Shown: piece after piece, positions 44,978 through 54,677 of the stretch | Layout of the letters: each line of letters begins with the position of its first letter | Position numbering within the stretch: position 1 is the first letter of the stretch | From: Halalkalicoccus sp. CG83 | GTDB lineage: Archaea; Halobacteriota; Halobacteria; Halobacteriales; Halalkalicoccaceae | Length of the DNA: 64,000 bases | Assembly: GCF_037081715.1 (NCBI RefSeq) | Contig: NZ_JAZDDH010000001.1 | Span: 1,302,001-1,366,000, forward strand | Direction of reading: 5' to 3' | Notes under the pieces: generated by a model | The model's database searches: none | What the model was told of the DNA's origin: nothing | Seen by the model: only the letters and a program-made list of their open reading frames with translations | Program-made: the position numbers and the translations under genes

Positions 44978-46071
44978 AGAAGAGCATCGAGGTGGAGTAC
45001 TGGGTGATCGACCGGGAGGGCGAGCTCGTCGAACCCGGGAAACTGGTGGAGGGCTCCGAGCAGCGGGTTGAGGAGTTCGTCGAACCGCTCTTCGAACTGA
45101 AGACCACGCCCTGTGAGACGACGTCGGAGCTCCGGACGGAGTTCGTGGAGCGGCTGGACGACGCACTATCGGTGGCGGGCGATCTGGGAAAGGGACTAGT
45201 GCCGCTCGGAACCCCGATCGACGGCGGCTCGATCCGCCGTCTCCGTGACGAGCGAAGCCGGATTCAACGGCGCGTCCTCGGCGAGGACTTCGAGTACGCG
45301 AAACACTGTGCGGGCACGCACGTCCACTTCGAACAGCGGGACGCCACCGAACAGCTGAACGCGCTGATCGCGCTCGATCCGGCGCTGGCCCTGCTCAACT
45401 CCTCGCCGTACTTCCGGGGCAAGCGCGTCGCCGCCGGCGCGCGTGCGTACGCCTACCGGAAGAAGTGCTACGAGCAGTTCCCGAAGCACGGCCAGCTCTG
45501 GGACTACGTCGAGAGCGTCTCGGAGTGGAACGAACGGCTCGAACACCGATTCGAGGACTTCGTGGAGGCGGCGATCGAGAGCGGCGTCGACCGGCGAGAC
45601 GTCGAGGCGAACTTCTCGCCAGACGACGTCGTCTGGACGCCCGTCCGGCTTCGAAAGGAGTTTCCCACCGTCGAGTGGCGATCCCCCGACGCGGCGCTGC
45701 CGAGCGAGATCCTTCGACTCGCGGGCGAGATGAACGCGCTGATAGAGACGCTCCCCCACCGAAACGTCCGCATCGAGGGCGAGCACGGCGGGGTGAGCGA
45801 CGACCGGATCACGCTCCCGGAGTTCGATCAGGTCTGGGAGTACGTCGATCGGGCGATCCACGACGGCCTCGAATCGAAGGAGCTCCGTTCGTATCTCGGT
45901 CGGATGGGCTTCGACGTGGGGTCGTACCGACCGATCTCAGCCCGAATCGACGGCCGATCGTCGATCGACCGGGACGAGGCGTGCGACCTGCGTCTCGAGT
46001 ACGCCCGGGAGCTCGAACGCGACGTCGAGCGGCTGCTCGAACGAAACGAGAACGGAAGGAAGCGCGTCTGA
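44974..46071 (+). CDS. Glutamate-cysteine ligase family (GCS2) protein
   Basis: ATP-dependent carboxylate-amine ligase fold, 365 residues, GCS2/YbdK type. Such enzymes make gamma-glutamyl peptides; gamma-glutamylcysteine is the main thiol of haloarchaea. Visible segments are [20 protein letters not shown] (substrate/Mg site), [24 protein letters not shown] and the acid-rich [23 protein letters not shown]. It is distinct in length and opening from classical GshA, so the true amine substrate may differ. Convergent with sucD. Confidence 0.83.
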   Translation: MKKSIEVEYWVIDREGELVEPGKLVEGSEQRVEEFVEPLFELKTTPCETTSELRTEFVERLDDALSVAGDLGKGLVPLGTPIDGGSIRRLRDERSRIQRRVLGEDFEYAKHCAGTHVHFEQRDATEQLNALIALDPALALLNSSPYFRGKRVAAGARAYAYRKKCYEQFPKHGQLWDYVESVSEWNERLEHRFEDFVEAAIESGVDRRDVEANFSPDDVVWTPVRLRKEFPTVEWRSPDAALPSEILRLAGEMNALIETLPHRNVRIEGEHGGVSDDRITLPEFDQVWEYVDRAIHDGLESKELRSYLGRMGFDVGSYRPISARIDGRSSIDRDEACDLRLEYARELERDVERLLERNENGRKRV

Positions 46072-46077
46072 GCCGGC

Positions 46078-46947
46078 TTACAGCAGCTCTTCGACGTCGT
46101 TTGCGACCTCCTCGGGAGTGTCGCCGACCCGGACGCCCGCGTCGTTGAGCGCCTGGATCTTGCTCTCGGCGGTGCCGGTGCCGGAGCCCGAGACGATCGC
46201 ACCGGCGTGGCCCATGCGCTTTCCGGGCGGGGCGGTCCGCCCCGCGATGAAGCCCGCGACCGGCGTGTCCATGTGCTGGGCGATGTACTCGGCGGCCTGC
46301 TCCTCGTCCTCGCCGCCGATCTCGCCGCACATCACGACCGCGTCGGTCTCGGGGTCGTCCTCGAACAGCTCCAGGGCGTCGATGAAGGAGGTACCGATGA
46401 TCGGGTCGCCGCCGATGCCGATGGCGGTCGACTGACCCAGCCCGCGGTTGGTGAGGTTGTCGACGACCTGGTAGGTCAGCGTGCCGGATCGGGAGACCAG
46501 CCCCACGTTGCCGGCCGAGAAGATGTTGCCCGGCAGGATTCCCAACTTGGCTTCGCCCGGCGTGATGACGCCGGGGCAGTTCGGGCCGACCAGGTGGGTG
46601 TCGACCTCCGAGAGGCGCTTGTACACCTTGCTCATGTCCTGGGTCGGGACGCCCTCCGTGATCGCCACCGCCAGGTCGAGTTCGGAGTCGAGCGCCTCGA
46701 AGATGGCGTCGGCGGCGAACGCCGGCGGGACGAAGATCACCGAGGCATCGGCGTCCTCCTCCTCGACGGCTCGGCTCACGGTGTCGTAGACGGGGACGCC
46801 CGCGACCTCCTGGCCGCCGCGGTTGGGCACCGCGCCCGCGACGACGTTGGTTCCGTACTCCATCATCTGTTCGGCGTGGAACTTCCCCTCGCCGCCGGTG
46901 ATGCCCTGTACGACCACGCGCGTGTCCTCGTCGACTAGTACGCTCAT
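46078..46947 (-). CDS. sucD: Succinate-CoA ligase alpha subunit
   Basis: Alpha subunit of 289 residues. It carries the CoA-binding domain ([23 protein letters not shown]) and the phosphohistidine in [21 protein letters not shown]. With SucC it makes ATP or GTP from succinyl-CoA in the citric acid cycle. Its ATG overlaps the sucC stop (ATGA). Confidence 0.97.
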   Translation of the reverse strand: MSVLVDEDTRVVVQGITGGEGKFHAEQMMEYGTNVVAGAVPNRGGQEVAGVPVYDTVSRAVEEEDADASVIFVPPAFAADAIFEALDSELDLAVAITEGVPTQDMSKVYKRLSEVDTHLVGPNCPGVITPGEAKLGILPGNIFSAGNVGLVSRSGTLTYQVVDNLTNRGLGQSTAIGIGGDPIIGTSFIDALELFEDDPETDAVVMCGEIGGEDEEQAAEYIAQHMDTPVAGFIAGRTAPPGKRMGHAGAIVSGSGTGTAESKIQALNDAGVRVGDTPEEVANDVEELL

Positions 46948-48089
46948 TGTTGGACCTCCTGTGCGTTCTCGACCGCACGCTGGACCGCTTCCTCGAGGGT
47001 CTCCTCGACCTGTACCAGATCGGCGTTCAGGATCTCCATCCCCTCCTCGGCGTTCGTCCCCGCGAGGCGGACGACGACCGGCTTCGGGATCTCGTCGAGC
47101 TCCGAGAGCGCGTCGTTGATCCCCTTCGCGACCTCGTCCCCCCGAGTGATGCCGCCGAAGATGTTGAACACGACGCTCTCGACGTTCTCGTCGGAGAACA
47201 CCATGTCGAGCGCGTTCGTGATGCGTTCGGCCTTTGCGCCGCCGCCGACGTCGAGGAAGTTCGCGGGCTCGCCGCCGTAGTGATCGACCAGATCGAGCGT
47301 CGTCATCACCAGGCCGGCGCCGTTGCCGATGATGCCGACGTTGCCCTCGAGGCGGACGTAGTCGAAGCCGTACTCGCCGGCCTTTCGCTCGAGGTCGTCG
47401 GTGTAGGACTCCTCCTCCATCTCCGCGAGATCGGGCTGGCGGAACAGCGCGTCCTCGTCGATGTTCATCACCGCGTCGGCGGCGATGACCTCGCCGTCGT
47501 CCGTGACCATCAGCGGGTTGATCTCGGCGTCTGAGGCGTCCTTCTCGTCCCAGAGGTCGTACAGCGTGGTCAGCACGCTCGAGACGTCGCTCGCGATCTC
47601 GCGGTCGATCCCGGCGTCGTAGATCGCGCGACGCGCCTGGTAGGGATGCAGGCCGAAGGCGGGGTCGACGTGCTCGCGGGCGATCGCGTCGGGGTCCTCC
47701 TCGGCGACCTCCTCGATGTTCACGCCGCCCTTGCGCGAGACCATCGCCACCGGCCGGCCGGCGCCGCGATCCATCGTCACGCCGACGTAGAGCTCGTCGG
47801 TGAAGTCGACGGCCTCCTCGACGAGCACGCGCTCGACGGTGTAGCCCTTGAGGTCCATCCCCAGAATCGAGTCGGCCGCCTCGCGGGCTTCCTCCTCGTC
47901 GTCGGCCAGCAGGATGCCGCCGGCCTTGCCGCGCCCGCCCACCTGGACCTGCGCCTTGACGGCGACCGGATAGCCGATCGACTCCGCCGCCGACACCACT
48001 TCGTCCGCGCTCTCGGCGAGCTCCGACGCCGGAGTCGGCATTCCGGCGTCGGCGAACACCGACTTCGCCTGGTACTCGTGAAGCTTCAT
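46944..48089 (-). CDS. sucC: Succinate-CoA ligase beta subunit
   Basis: Beta subunit of 381 residues with an ATP-grasp domain. It opens [18 protein letters not shown]; further blocks are [22 protein letters not shown]-like [31 protein letters not shown] and [18 protein letters not shown]. Start at ATG 48089; a TATA-like tactaac (about 48122-48128) lies upstream, leaving a leader of about 10 nt. First gene of sucC-sucD. Confidence 0.97.
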   Translation of the reverse strand: MKLHEYQAKSVFADAGMPTPASELAESADEVVSAAESIGYPVAVKAQVQVGGRGKAGGILLADDEEEAREAADSILGMDLKGYTVERVLVEEAVDFTDELYVGVTMDRGAGRPVAMVSRKGGVNIEEVAEEDPDAIAREHVDPAFGLHPYQARRAIYDAGIDREIASDVSSVLTTLYDLWDEKDASDAEINPLMVTDDGEVIAADAVMNIDEDALFRQPDLAEMEEESYTDDLERKAGEYGFDYVRLEGNVGIIGNGAGLVMTTLDLVDHYGGEPANFLDVGGGAKAERITNALDMVFSDENVESVVFNIFGGITRGDEVAKGINDALSELDEIPKPVVVRLAGTNAEEGMEILNADLVQVEETLEEAVQRAVENAQEVQQ

Positions 48090-48180
48090 GGTTGGCTCGA
48101 ACGGAACTCCTGCCGGCGCGGAGTTAGTAGTACCGGAACCGGCCGGGTGGGACCCGATGGAGTGGATGACGGTTCGTGTC

Positions 48181-48221
48181 TCGCGGCCGGCGCGTCGTGT
48201 GCGTTGTGCCGCCGGCCGCGA
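48181..48221. repeat. Inverted repeat upstream of sucC, 12-bp stem
   Basis: Perfect arms tcgcggccggcg (48181-48192) and cgccggccgcga (48210-48221) with a 17-nt loop. It is all G and C apart from the ends. It lies between the candidate ncRNA and the sucC promoter and may insulate the two units. Confidence 0.6.
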
Positions 48222-48253
48222 AACCGGCCCGCTACAAAGGAACGTCCGCCTCG

Positions 48254-48323
48254 AAGAAAACGACGTCCGAGCGCGACCGGGTGCCTCTGACAGCACGACC
48301 GCGTGACCGGCGCTCGGACGTCG
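48254..48323 (-). terminator. Strong hairpin followed by a T-run
   Basis: Perfect 13-bp arms cgacgtccgagcg (48261-48273) and cgctcggacgtcg (48311-48323). On the minus strand the stem is followed at once by TTTTCTT (48260-48254). This fits an intrinsic-type terminator for a transcript started near 48403. Confidence 0.55.
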
Positions 48324-48404
48324 AGGACGGTCGGGCTACACCCCACCGCCGGGCAAAGCGACCATGAGCGAGCTCATCCACCTCCCCTTGCTTTCTTTGC
48401 CCAC
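48254..48404 (-). ncRNA. Candidate small structured RNA between lrp and sucC
   Basis: A discrete unit: TATA-like ttataagg at 48426-48433, predicted start near 48403, then a hairpin with outer arms gggcaaag/ctttgccc (48395-48402 and 48351-48358) and an inner stem atgag-ctcg-ctcat, and the T-tailed terminator hairpin ending at 48254. A leaderless GTG ORF of 22 codons (48336-48404) lies inside the hairpin, so a microprotein is the alternative. No known RNA family was recognised. Confidence 0.35.
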
Positions 48405-48425
48405 CTTCGAGTACAGGAATGTCAT

Positions 48426-48433
48426 CCTTATAA
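48426..48433 (-). promoter_or_regulatory. TATA box of the candidate ncRNA/microprotein
   Basis: Minus-strand ttataagg preceded by the purine-rich gaaaag, a good BRE-TATA combination, 27 nt upstream of a GTG at 48404. It reads away from the lrp end and toward sucC. Confidence 0.5.
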
Positions 48434-48556
48434 CTTTTCCATCCGTCGTCCGGAACGTTGTGTATTCAACAGCTGATTGCCGATATGAGTCCCGTATCCA
48501 CAGATGAGAACGCCGATATTAGCAACATTTCCTCTATAAATTGTGCATTCCACAGA

Positions 48557-49042
48557 TCATTCCTCGTCCAGGGACTGGCCGAGGTGGAAGTTGAACGGCT
48601 GGACGCGCTCCCCCTTCAGCAGCTCCGAGCTCCTGATCTCGAGCTCCATGTCCTGGAGCGCGTCGGTGATCCGGACGAGGTCGGTCGTGTCCGTCCCGAC
48701 GGCCTCGACGTGGAGGTTCTCGACGCTGGTGATCATCTCCTTGACGGTGATGACGCCCTTCACGTTCATCACCTTCTGTGCCATCTCCGCGCGCTCCCGG
48801 GCCCTGACCGTACAGATGAACAGCACGCGAAGCGGGAGGTTCGCCCGCTCGTAGTCGAGGATCGGTCGATACCCCTGAATGACGCCGCCCTCTTCGAGCT
48901 TCGAGATGCGGTTGCGAACCGTGCTGGCCGAGACGCCGACCCGTTCTGCCATCTCCTCGGCGGTCGCATTGCGGGCGTCCACCTGGAGGAGGTGGAGCAC
49001 GCCGCGATCGACGTCGTCGAGTGCGACGCTGTCGTCTCCCAT
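48557..49042 (-). CDS. Lrp/AsnC family transcriptional regulator
   Basis: Regulator of 161 residues. The N-terminal winged HTH (LDDVDRGVLHLLQVDARNATAEEMAERVGVSASTVRNRISKLEEGGVI) is followed by a RAM/AsnC ligand domain. Such proteins respond to amino acids and often control nitrogen metabolism. A TATA-like ctctaact lies about 27 nt before the ATG at 49042, giving a leaderless message. Nearest downstream genes on the same strand are the candidate ncRNA and sucCD, after 467 nt. Confidence 0.92.
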   Translation of the reverse strand: MGDDSVALDDVDRGVLHLLQVDARNATAEEMAERVGVSASTVRNRISKLEEGGVIQGYRPILDYERANLPLRVLFICTVRARERAEMAQKVMNVKGVITVKEMITSVENLHVEAVGTDTTDLVRITDALQDMELEIRSSELLKGERVQPFNFHLGQSLDEE

Positions 49043-49284
49043 GGCCCTGAGTAGGTCGCCCGAGGAGTTAGAGATGACGCCCCGACTACGTGTCGAGTCC
49101 CGAACGGAGCGCGGCTCCCGCAGCCGGCGAGATAACAAACTCGTGACACGAGAAGTCCTGTGTACGTCCACGCGACGCGTCGCGTCCGCTCGTTGGGCGC
49201 TTGCGCCGGCGCTATCCCCGTCCAACGTGGATCGACCGCCGTCGTCCGAGCTTATAATAAAGCTGATCCTCCTCCAAGCGGAAG

Positions 49285-50916
49285 GTGGTGACGATGACAG
49301 AGGACCCCGGGGGAGACGTCGACGTGTTGCTCATCGGTATCGACGCGTGCTGTCTGCCGATACTCGAGCCCCTCTTCGAGGAGGACCGGGTGCCGACCCT
49401 CCAGTCGATCTGGGAGGGGAACCCCAGCGACGAACTCGAGTCCCAGGTCCCGCCGTGGACCGCGAGCGCGTGGCCCTCGCTCTATACGGGGACGAACCCC
49501 GGCAAGCACGGCGTCTTCGACTTCCTGCAGTACGACGGCTACGACTGGGGGGTCGCGAACGCGAGCGCCGTCGGCGAACACTCGATGTGGGAGCTGCTCG
49601 ACCACCACGGGCTCGAGAGCGTCGTGGTCAACGTCCCGATGACCTACCCGCCCGACGAGGTCAACGGTGCCGTCGTCCCCGGGTTCACGGCGCCCGAGAA
49701 CCCGCCCTGTCACCCCGAGGGGATCCTCGAGGAGATCCGCGAGGCGATCGGCGAGTACACCGTCTACCCGACGCCGGGCGGCGACGAGGAGGCCTTCGAG
49801 GAGTACGTCGACTCGGTGGGGATGCGAAGCGACGCCTTCCTCTACCTCGCCGAGCGCTTCGAGCCCGACTTCGGCTTCGTCCAGTTCCAGGTCACCGACA
49901 CCGTCTTCCACCAGTACGGCTACGAGGAGGAACTGGTTGCCGAGATCTACGAGGCCGTCGACCGGGAGGTCGATCGGATCCTGGAGGCGACGGATCCGGA
50001 CGTCGCCCTGTTGGTCAGCGATCACGGCCTCGGGAAGTACGAGGGCGAGGAGTTCCGACTCAACACCTTCCTCCGCGAGCACGGCTACGTCGAGACCACG
50101 CGCGGCGGCGCCGGGATGCCCTCCTGGCAGACGATCCGCGAGCAGTCGCTCAGGAAGGGCGAGGAGACGACCGAGCGCGAGGTGACGACGCTCGAACGCG
50201 TGGTCGCCACGGCGGCGCAGTTCGGCATCACGACCCGGCGGATCGGACGAGTCCTCGAGAGCGTCGGCCTCGACGAACTCGCGAAGGAGCACGCCCCCGC
50301 GGGGATCGTAAAGGCCTCCGACGAGCAGGTCGACTTCGCCGAATCGGCGGCGTACATGCGTTCTCGCGTCGAGACGGGCGTCCGGATCAACCTCGAGGGT
50401 CGCGACCCGGAGGGGAAGGTTCCACGGAGCGAGTACGAGTCGGTCCGTGACGAGCTGATCGAGCTACTCGAGGGCGTCGAGGCGCCGAGCGGCGAGCCCG
50501 TCTTCGAGGACGTCGCGCGCGTCGAGGAGTACTTCGAGGGGCCGAAGGTCGATCGCGCGGTCGACGTAATGACGATCCCCAACGACTGGAACTACTTCCT
50601 CTCCGCGCAGGTTCGCGACGAGCTGTTCGCCCCGCCCGCCGAGCCGTGGAACCACAAGCTCTACGGGATCGTCACGGCCACCGGCCCCGGGGTCGACGCC
50701 GATGCCGACCTCGCGGGCGCGCACCTGCTGGACGTCGCGCCGACGGTCCTCTCGGCGCTCGGCGTGCCGCGAAGCGATCGGATGGACGGCGAGCCCCTCG
50801 ATATCGTCCCGCCGACCGAGGAGATGTCCTATCCCGAACACGAGGTCGGCGAGGGTGCGGCGGCCGCCGGCGAGGACGTCGAGGATCGACTCGCCGATCT
50901 GGGTTATCTCGAGTAG
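49285..50916 (+). CDS. Alkaline phosphatase superfamily (type I phosphodiesterase/nucleotide pyrophosphatase-like) protein
   Basis: Protein of about 540 residues with the AP-superfamily metal fold. LLIGIDACCLPILEPL supplies the first Asp; TASAWPSLYTGTNPGKHGVFDF supplies the nucleophile Ser/Thr region; later ligands are in QFQVTDTVFHQYGY (Asp, His) and LLVSDHGLGKYEG (Asp, His). It likely hydrolyses a phosphodiester or a sugar phosphate. No signal peptide, so cytoplasmic. The GTG at 49285 is favoured by the TATA-like cttataataa (about 49250-49258); ATG 49294 is the alternative. The carbamoyltransferase follows 211 nt later. Confidence 0.85.
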   Translation: MVTMTEDPGGDVDVLLIGIDACCLPILEPLFEEDRVPTLQSIWEGNPSDELESQVPPWTASAWPSLYTGTNPGKHGVFDFLQYDGYDWGVANASAVGEHSMWELLDHHGLESVVVNVPMTYPPDEVNGAVVPGFTAPENPPCHPEGILEEIREAIGEYTVYPTPGGDEEAFEEYVDSVGMRSDAFLYLAERFEPDFGFVQFQVTDTVFHQYGYEEELVAEIYEAVDREVDRILEATDPDVALLVSDHGLGKYEGEEFRLNTFLREHGYVETTRGGAGMPSWQTIREQSLRKGEETTEREVTTLERVVATAAQFGITTRRIGRVLESVGLDELAKEHAPAGIVKASDEQVDFAESAAYMRSRVETGVRINLEGRDPEGKVPRSEYESVRDELIELLEGVEAPSGEPVFEDVARVEEYFEGPKVDRAVDVMTIPNDWNYFLSAQVRDELFAPPAEPWNHKLYGIVTATGPGVDADADLAGAHLLDVAPTVLSALGVPRSDRMDGEPLDIVPPTEEMSYPEHEVGEGAAAAGEDVEDRLADLGYLE

Positions 50917-51127
50917 AATCGCGTGCTCTCGTCGTGACGGCCGGACCTTCCGCGGCGAGTCATCGGACGTCGATGCAGGGTTCGAACGGGCGTCGGAAGG
51001 GATCGTTCGAATCCGATCGGCCGATCCAGCGGGCTCCATTACCGGGTCGTACGGCGGCTCCATCGTACTAGTAGTCGAATCTTTCAGCTATCGGAACCTC
51101 TACGTCGGATTGGGTCGACGAACGACC

Positions 51128-52840
51128 ATGCCCGCTCACGTTCTCTCGTTTAAACCGGCCGTCGGACTCTACGGGCAACACGACCCTGCGGCCGCCCTCT
51201 TCGAGGACGGTGTGCTCGTCTTCGGGATCGAAGAGGAACGACTTACGCGGGATAAACACGCGCCCCATACATTTCCGCGTCAGGCGATCGAAGCGTGTCT
51301 CGACTCTCGGGGCCTGGAACTCCCCGACATCGACAGAATCGTACTGCCGTACGATCCGCAGTTGCGCTCCAAGCTCCTTTCGTACTACGTCCGTGACGCG
51401 CTATCGATCGACGGCGCCGCGGCGAAGCTGAATCATCTACGGAGAGTCGCCGAGGATCAGCTCGTCGCGCGGTACTTCCCGCTTCGACGGGTGAAATCGC
51501 AACTCGAGGAGATCGGGACGCCGCTTCCGCCGATCGATCACCGCGAACACCACGCCTGTCACATGGCCAGCGCGTTTCACCCGTCGGGGTTCGACGAGGC
51601 CGCCGTCTTCACGATCGACGCCAAGGGGGAGTACGATTCGACCGTCGTCTGGCACGCGACCGAAGAGGGCTTCAGACGGGTTCGAACCTACGAGCATCCC
51701 AACAGCTGGGGGCTGTTCTACGCGATCGTGACCGAATATCTCGGTTACCGGATGTTCAACGGCGAGGGGAAGGTCATGGGGCTGGCCCCGTACGGCGAGG
51801 ACGACCCCCGGATCGAGTCGGCCCTCCGGAGCGTGATCGATACCGGCGTCGATTACGACGTGACCGATCTGACCCACCGGTGGGGGACGGACTACGGCGT
51901 CCGACGGCTCGAGGAGCTGTTCGACCGCCCGCGAAAGGACGATCCCGACACGTTCGATCAGTGGGAGAAGAACCTCGCACATACGGCACAGAAGCTCCTC
52001 GAGGAATCGATCTGCGAACTGGTCGAGACCTACTGTCGGGAGATCGAAACGGGACACGTCGGTCTGGCCGGCGGGGTCATACTCAACTCCAAGCTGAACC
52101 AGCGGATAACGGGCCTCTCCACGGTCGAGGAGACGTTCATCCAGCCCGTAGCACACGACGCCGGACTGGCGCTCGGCGGCGGCTGGATCGATCAGCGTCC
52201 GAGTACCGTCGATCGGATGTCCACCGTCTATTGGGGACCGGAGTACGACACGGCATCGATCAAGGAACGATTGGAGGCGAACAAGCTCGAGTACACCGAA
52301 CCCGAAAACCTCGAACGGACGGTCGCGGAACGTCTCGCGGACGGGGCGCTCGTCGGGTGGTTCCAGGGTCGCCTCGAGATGGGACCGCGCGCGCTCGGCA
52401 ACCGAAGCATTCTCGCGGACCCCCGCTCGGTCGAATCGCGCGACCGCGTCAACGAGTACGTGAAACACCGCGAGGGGTGGCGGCCGTTCGCCCCGTCGGT
52501 GATCGAGGAGGCGGCCGACGAGTACCTCGTCGACGGCGAGGAGGCGCCGTTCATGATCCGGACGTTCGACGCCGTCCCCGAGAAACGCGACGAGATCCCG
52601 GCAGTGCTCCACCCCGCGGACGACACGACCCGTCCGCAGACGGTTCGGGAGGACCAGAACCCCCGGTACTACCGACTGCTGCGCGAGTTCGAGGAACTCA
52701 CCGGCGTCCCGATCGTGCTCAACACCTCGTTCAACGATCACGGCGAGCCGATCGTGAACACGCCCACGGAGGCGCTGAAGGACTTCTTCGGCATGGGACT
52801 CGACGTCCTCGCCATCGAGGACCTCCTCGTCACCAAATGA
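51128..52840 (+). CDS. NodU/CmcH-family carbamoyltransferase
   Basis: Enzyme of 570 residues with the two-domain O-carbamoyltransferase layout. The N-terminal Kae1-like domain has the metal/ATP-binding HREHHACHMASAF motif, FTIDAKGEYDSTVV and GKVMGLAPYG. The C-terminal YrdC-like domain contains GWFQGRLEMGPRALGNRSILADPR and LNTSFNDHGEPIV. It transfers a carbamoyl group from carbamoyl phosphate to a hydroxyl of a sugar or natural product. The acceptor is unknown; a surface glycan is plausible in this context. ATG 51128 is chosen; upstream frame lacks homology. Confidence 0.93.
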   Translation: MPAHVLSFKPAVGLYGQHDPAAALFEDGVLVFGIEEERLTRDKHAPHTFPRQAIEACLDSRGLELPDIDRIVLPYDPQLRSKLLSYYVRDALSIDGAAAKLNHLRRVAEDQLVARYFPLRRVKSQLEEIGTPLPPIDHREHHACHMASAFHPSGFDEAAVFTIDAKGEYDSTVVWHATEEGFRRVRTYEHPNSWGLFYAIVTEYLGYRMFNGEGKVMGLAPYGEDDPRIESALRSVIDTGVDYDVTDLTHRWGTDYGVRRLEELFDRPRKDDPDTFDQWEKNLAHTAQKLLEESICELVETYCREIETGHVGLAGGVILNSKLNQRITGLSTVEETFIQPVAHDAGLALGGGWIDQRPSTVDRMSTVYWGPEYDTASIKERLEANKLEYTEPENLERTVAERLADGALVGWFQGRLEMGPRALGNRSILADPRSVESRDRVNEYVKHREGWRPFAPSVIEEAADEYLVDGEEAPFMIRTFDAVPEKRDEIPAVLHPADDTTRPQTVREDQNPRYYRLLREFEELTGVPIVLNTSFNDHGEPIVNTPTEALKDFFGMGLDVLAIEDLLVTK

Positions 52841-52930
52841 GGGACTCCGGACCATTCTACCGGTTTCAGTCCTCGTCCTTATCGACCGGATTCCGGCTCG
52901 CTTTATCCCCAGAGCCGCTACGATCCGGCA

Positions 52931-53902
52931 ATGACGCTGGCGATCGACGCGACCGATCTCGTAAAGGAGTACGACGACGTCCGGGCGTTGGACGGGCTCT
53001 CGCTCTCGGTCGAGGCCGGCGAGTTCTTCGGCCTTCTGGGGCCCAACGGCGCGGGCAAGACCACGTTCATCAACACGCTGGTCGGGCTGGTTCGGAAGAC
53101 CGGCGGCGAGGTGACGGTCTTCGGGGACGACGTCGAGGACGACTACCGCGCGGTGCGCGACAGCATCGGCCTCGCACCCCAGGAGTTCAACGTCGACCGG
53201 TTCTTTCCCATCCGCGAGGTGCTGATGCACAAGGCGGGCTACCACGGCGTGAGCGAGGAGGAGGCCGGTCGACGCGCGGACGAGGCGCTCTCGCTCGTGG
53301 GGATCTACGACAAGCGCCACACCCGCTTCGACTGGCTCTCGGGCGGGATGAAACGGCGGCTTCTGCTCGCGCGAGCGATCGTGACCGAGCCCGACCTGCT
53401 CATCCTGGACGAGCCGACCGCCGGCGTCGACGTCCAGCTGCGCCACGACCTCTGGGAGATCATCAACCGGCTGAACGACGAGGGGACGACGATCCTGCTC
53501 ACCACCCACTACATCGAGGAGGCCGAACGCCTCTGTGACCGGGTCGCGATCATGGACGGCGGCCGAAAGGTGACGGTCGCCACGCCGGACGAACTGATGG
53601 ATCGGGGAAGCGACACCATCAGCGTCGAGCTCAGCGATCCGCCGGCGACGGCCCCGCCGCTCGACGTCGAGGACGTCGAGGGGGTGACCATGGAGGGGAG
53701 TCGGCTGATCGCTCGCGCGAACCGCGGCGGTCGGACGGCTCCTCGACTGCTGAACGCGCTCGAGGCACGGGGTCACGAGATCCTCGACATCGAGATCTCG
53801 CGCACCTCGCTCGAGGAGGTGTTCGTCGAACTCACCGAGGACAGAGACGGAAACGACGGGGCGAGCGAGGAGGCCGCCCCCCTCGCCGGGGAGGCACGGT
53901 AG
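52931..53902 (+). CDS. ABC transporter ATP-binding protein (ABC-2 type)
   Basis: ATPase of 323 residues. Walker A is GPNGAGKTT (37-45), Q-loop LAPQEFNVDRFF, signature LSGGMKRRLLLARA, Walker B LLILDEPTAGVD and switch His in TTHYIEEAE. The C-terminal extension after residue 220 is typical of ABC-2 exporters of the DrrA/NodI type. A TATA-like gctttatcc lies about 27 nt before the ATG. It is one base from the permease gene and forms the exporter with it. Confidence 0.95.
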   Translation: MTLAIDATDLVKEYDDVRALDGLSLSVEAGEFFGLLGPNGAGKTTFINTLVGLVRKTGGEVTVFGDDVEDDYRAVRDSIGLAPQEFNVDRFFPIREVLMHKAGYHGVSEEEAGRRADEALSLVGIYDKRHTRFDWLSGGMKRRLLLARAIVTEPDLLILDEPTAGVDVQLRHDLWEIINRLNDEGTTILLTTHYIEEAERLCDRVAIMDGGRKVTVATPDELMDRGSDTISVELSDPPATAPPLDVEDVEGVTMEGSRLIARANRGGRTAPRLLNALEARGHEILDIEISRTSLEEVFVELTEDRDGNDGASEEAAPLAGEAR

Positions 53903-53903
53903 C

Positions 53904-54677
53904 GTGTTCGCGAACCCGATCTCCACCTCGTTCTACGCGCTGCTCAAACGCGAGTTCCAGCGCTACGTCCGCCGGCCGTGGAACACCTTCCTCCCGCCGA
54001 TGATCACGAACGTGCTCTACTTCTCGGTGTTCGGCGTGATCCTCGGGACGCGCATCGACGAGATCCAGGGCTACTCCTACATCCTCTTTCTCCTCCCGGG
54101 GCTCGTCGTGCTGGGCGCGATCTCGAACGCCTTCGAGAACGCCTCCTTTTCGATCTTCCACGGTCGCTGGAACGAGTACATCCACGAGACGCTCACCTCG
54201 CCGCTCTCCTACTCCGAGATGGTGCTCGCGTACGTCCTCTCGAGCGCCTCTAGAGGAGTCATCGTCGGGGTCATCATCGCCGTCATCGGCGCGTTCTTCA
54301 CGCCGGTCGGCGTCGAACAGCCGTTCTACCTCGTCGCGTTCATGCTCGTGGTCACGCTGCTGTTCGCCGCGCTGGGCGTGGTCGGCGGGCTCGTGGCCGA
54401 CGACTTCGATCACCTCACGGTGATGAACCAGTTCATCCTCCGGCCGCTGGTGTTCTTCGGCGGCGTCTTCTACTCGCTCGAGATCCTGCCGCCGCTCTGG
54501 CGTACCCTCTCGCTGCTGAACCCGATGGTCTACATGGTCAACGGCGTCCGTTACGGTTTTCTGGGCTACTCCGACGTCGACCCGAACGCCGCGCTGGCCG
54601 TGCTGACGGGACTCACGCTCCTCGTCGTCGCCGTCGACGTCGCCATGTTCGCGCGGGGTTACGGGCTGACCGACTGA
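53904..54677 (+). CDS. ABC-2 type transporter permease
   Basis: Six-helix membrane protein of 257 residues of the DrrB/NodJ kind, with the conserved FLPPMITNVLYFSVFG start, GAISNAFENASFSIF and the end LSLLNPMVYMVNGVRYGFLG. It starts with GTG 53904 right after the ATPase stop. The pair exports lipids, glycans or drugs; the neighbouring carbamoyltransferase raises the possibility of a glycan. Confidence 0.93.
   Translation: MFANPISTSFYALLKREFQRYVRRPWNTFLPPMITNVLYFSVFGVILGTRIDEIQGYSYILFLLPGLVVLGAISNAFENASFSIFHGRWNEYIHETLTSPLSYSEMVLAYVLSSASRGVIVGVIIAVIGAFFTPVGVEQPFYLVAFMLVVTLLFAALGVVGGLVADDFDHLTVMNQFILRPLVFFGGVFYSLEILPPLWRTLSLLNPMVYMVNGVRYGFLGYSDVDPNAALAVLTGLTLLVVAVDVAMFARGYGLTD

Noticed and set aside
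48336-48404. Annotating the 22-codon GTG frame as a separate coding gene
   Set aside because: Its start is paired with its own 3' part in a strong hairpin, so I list it only as an alternative to the small RNA.
51437-53926. Minus-strand ORF of 829 aa
   Set aside because: Spans antisense of the carbamoyltransferase and the ABC ATPase; composition is that of a shadow frame.
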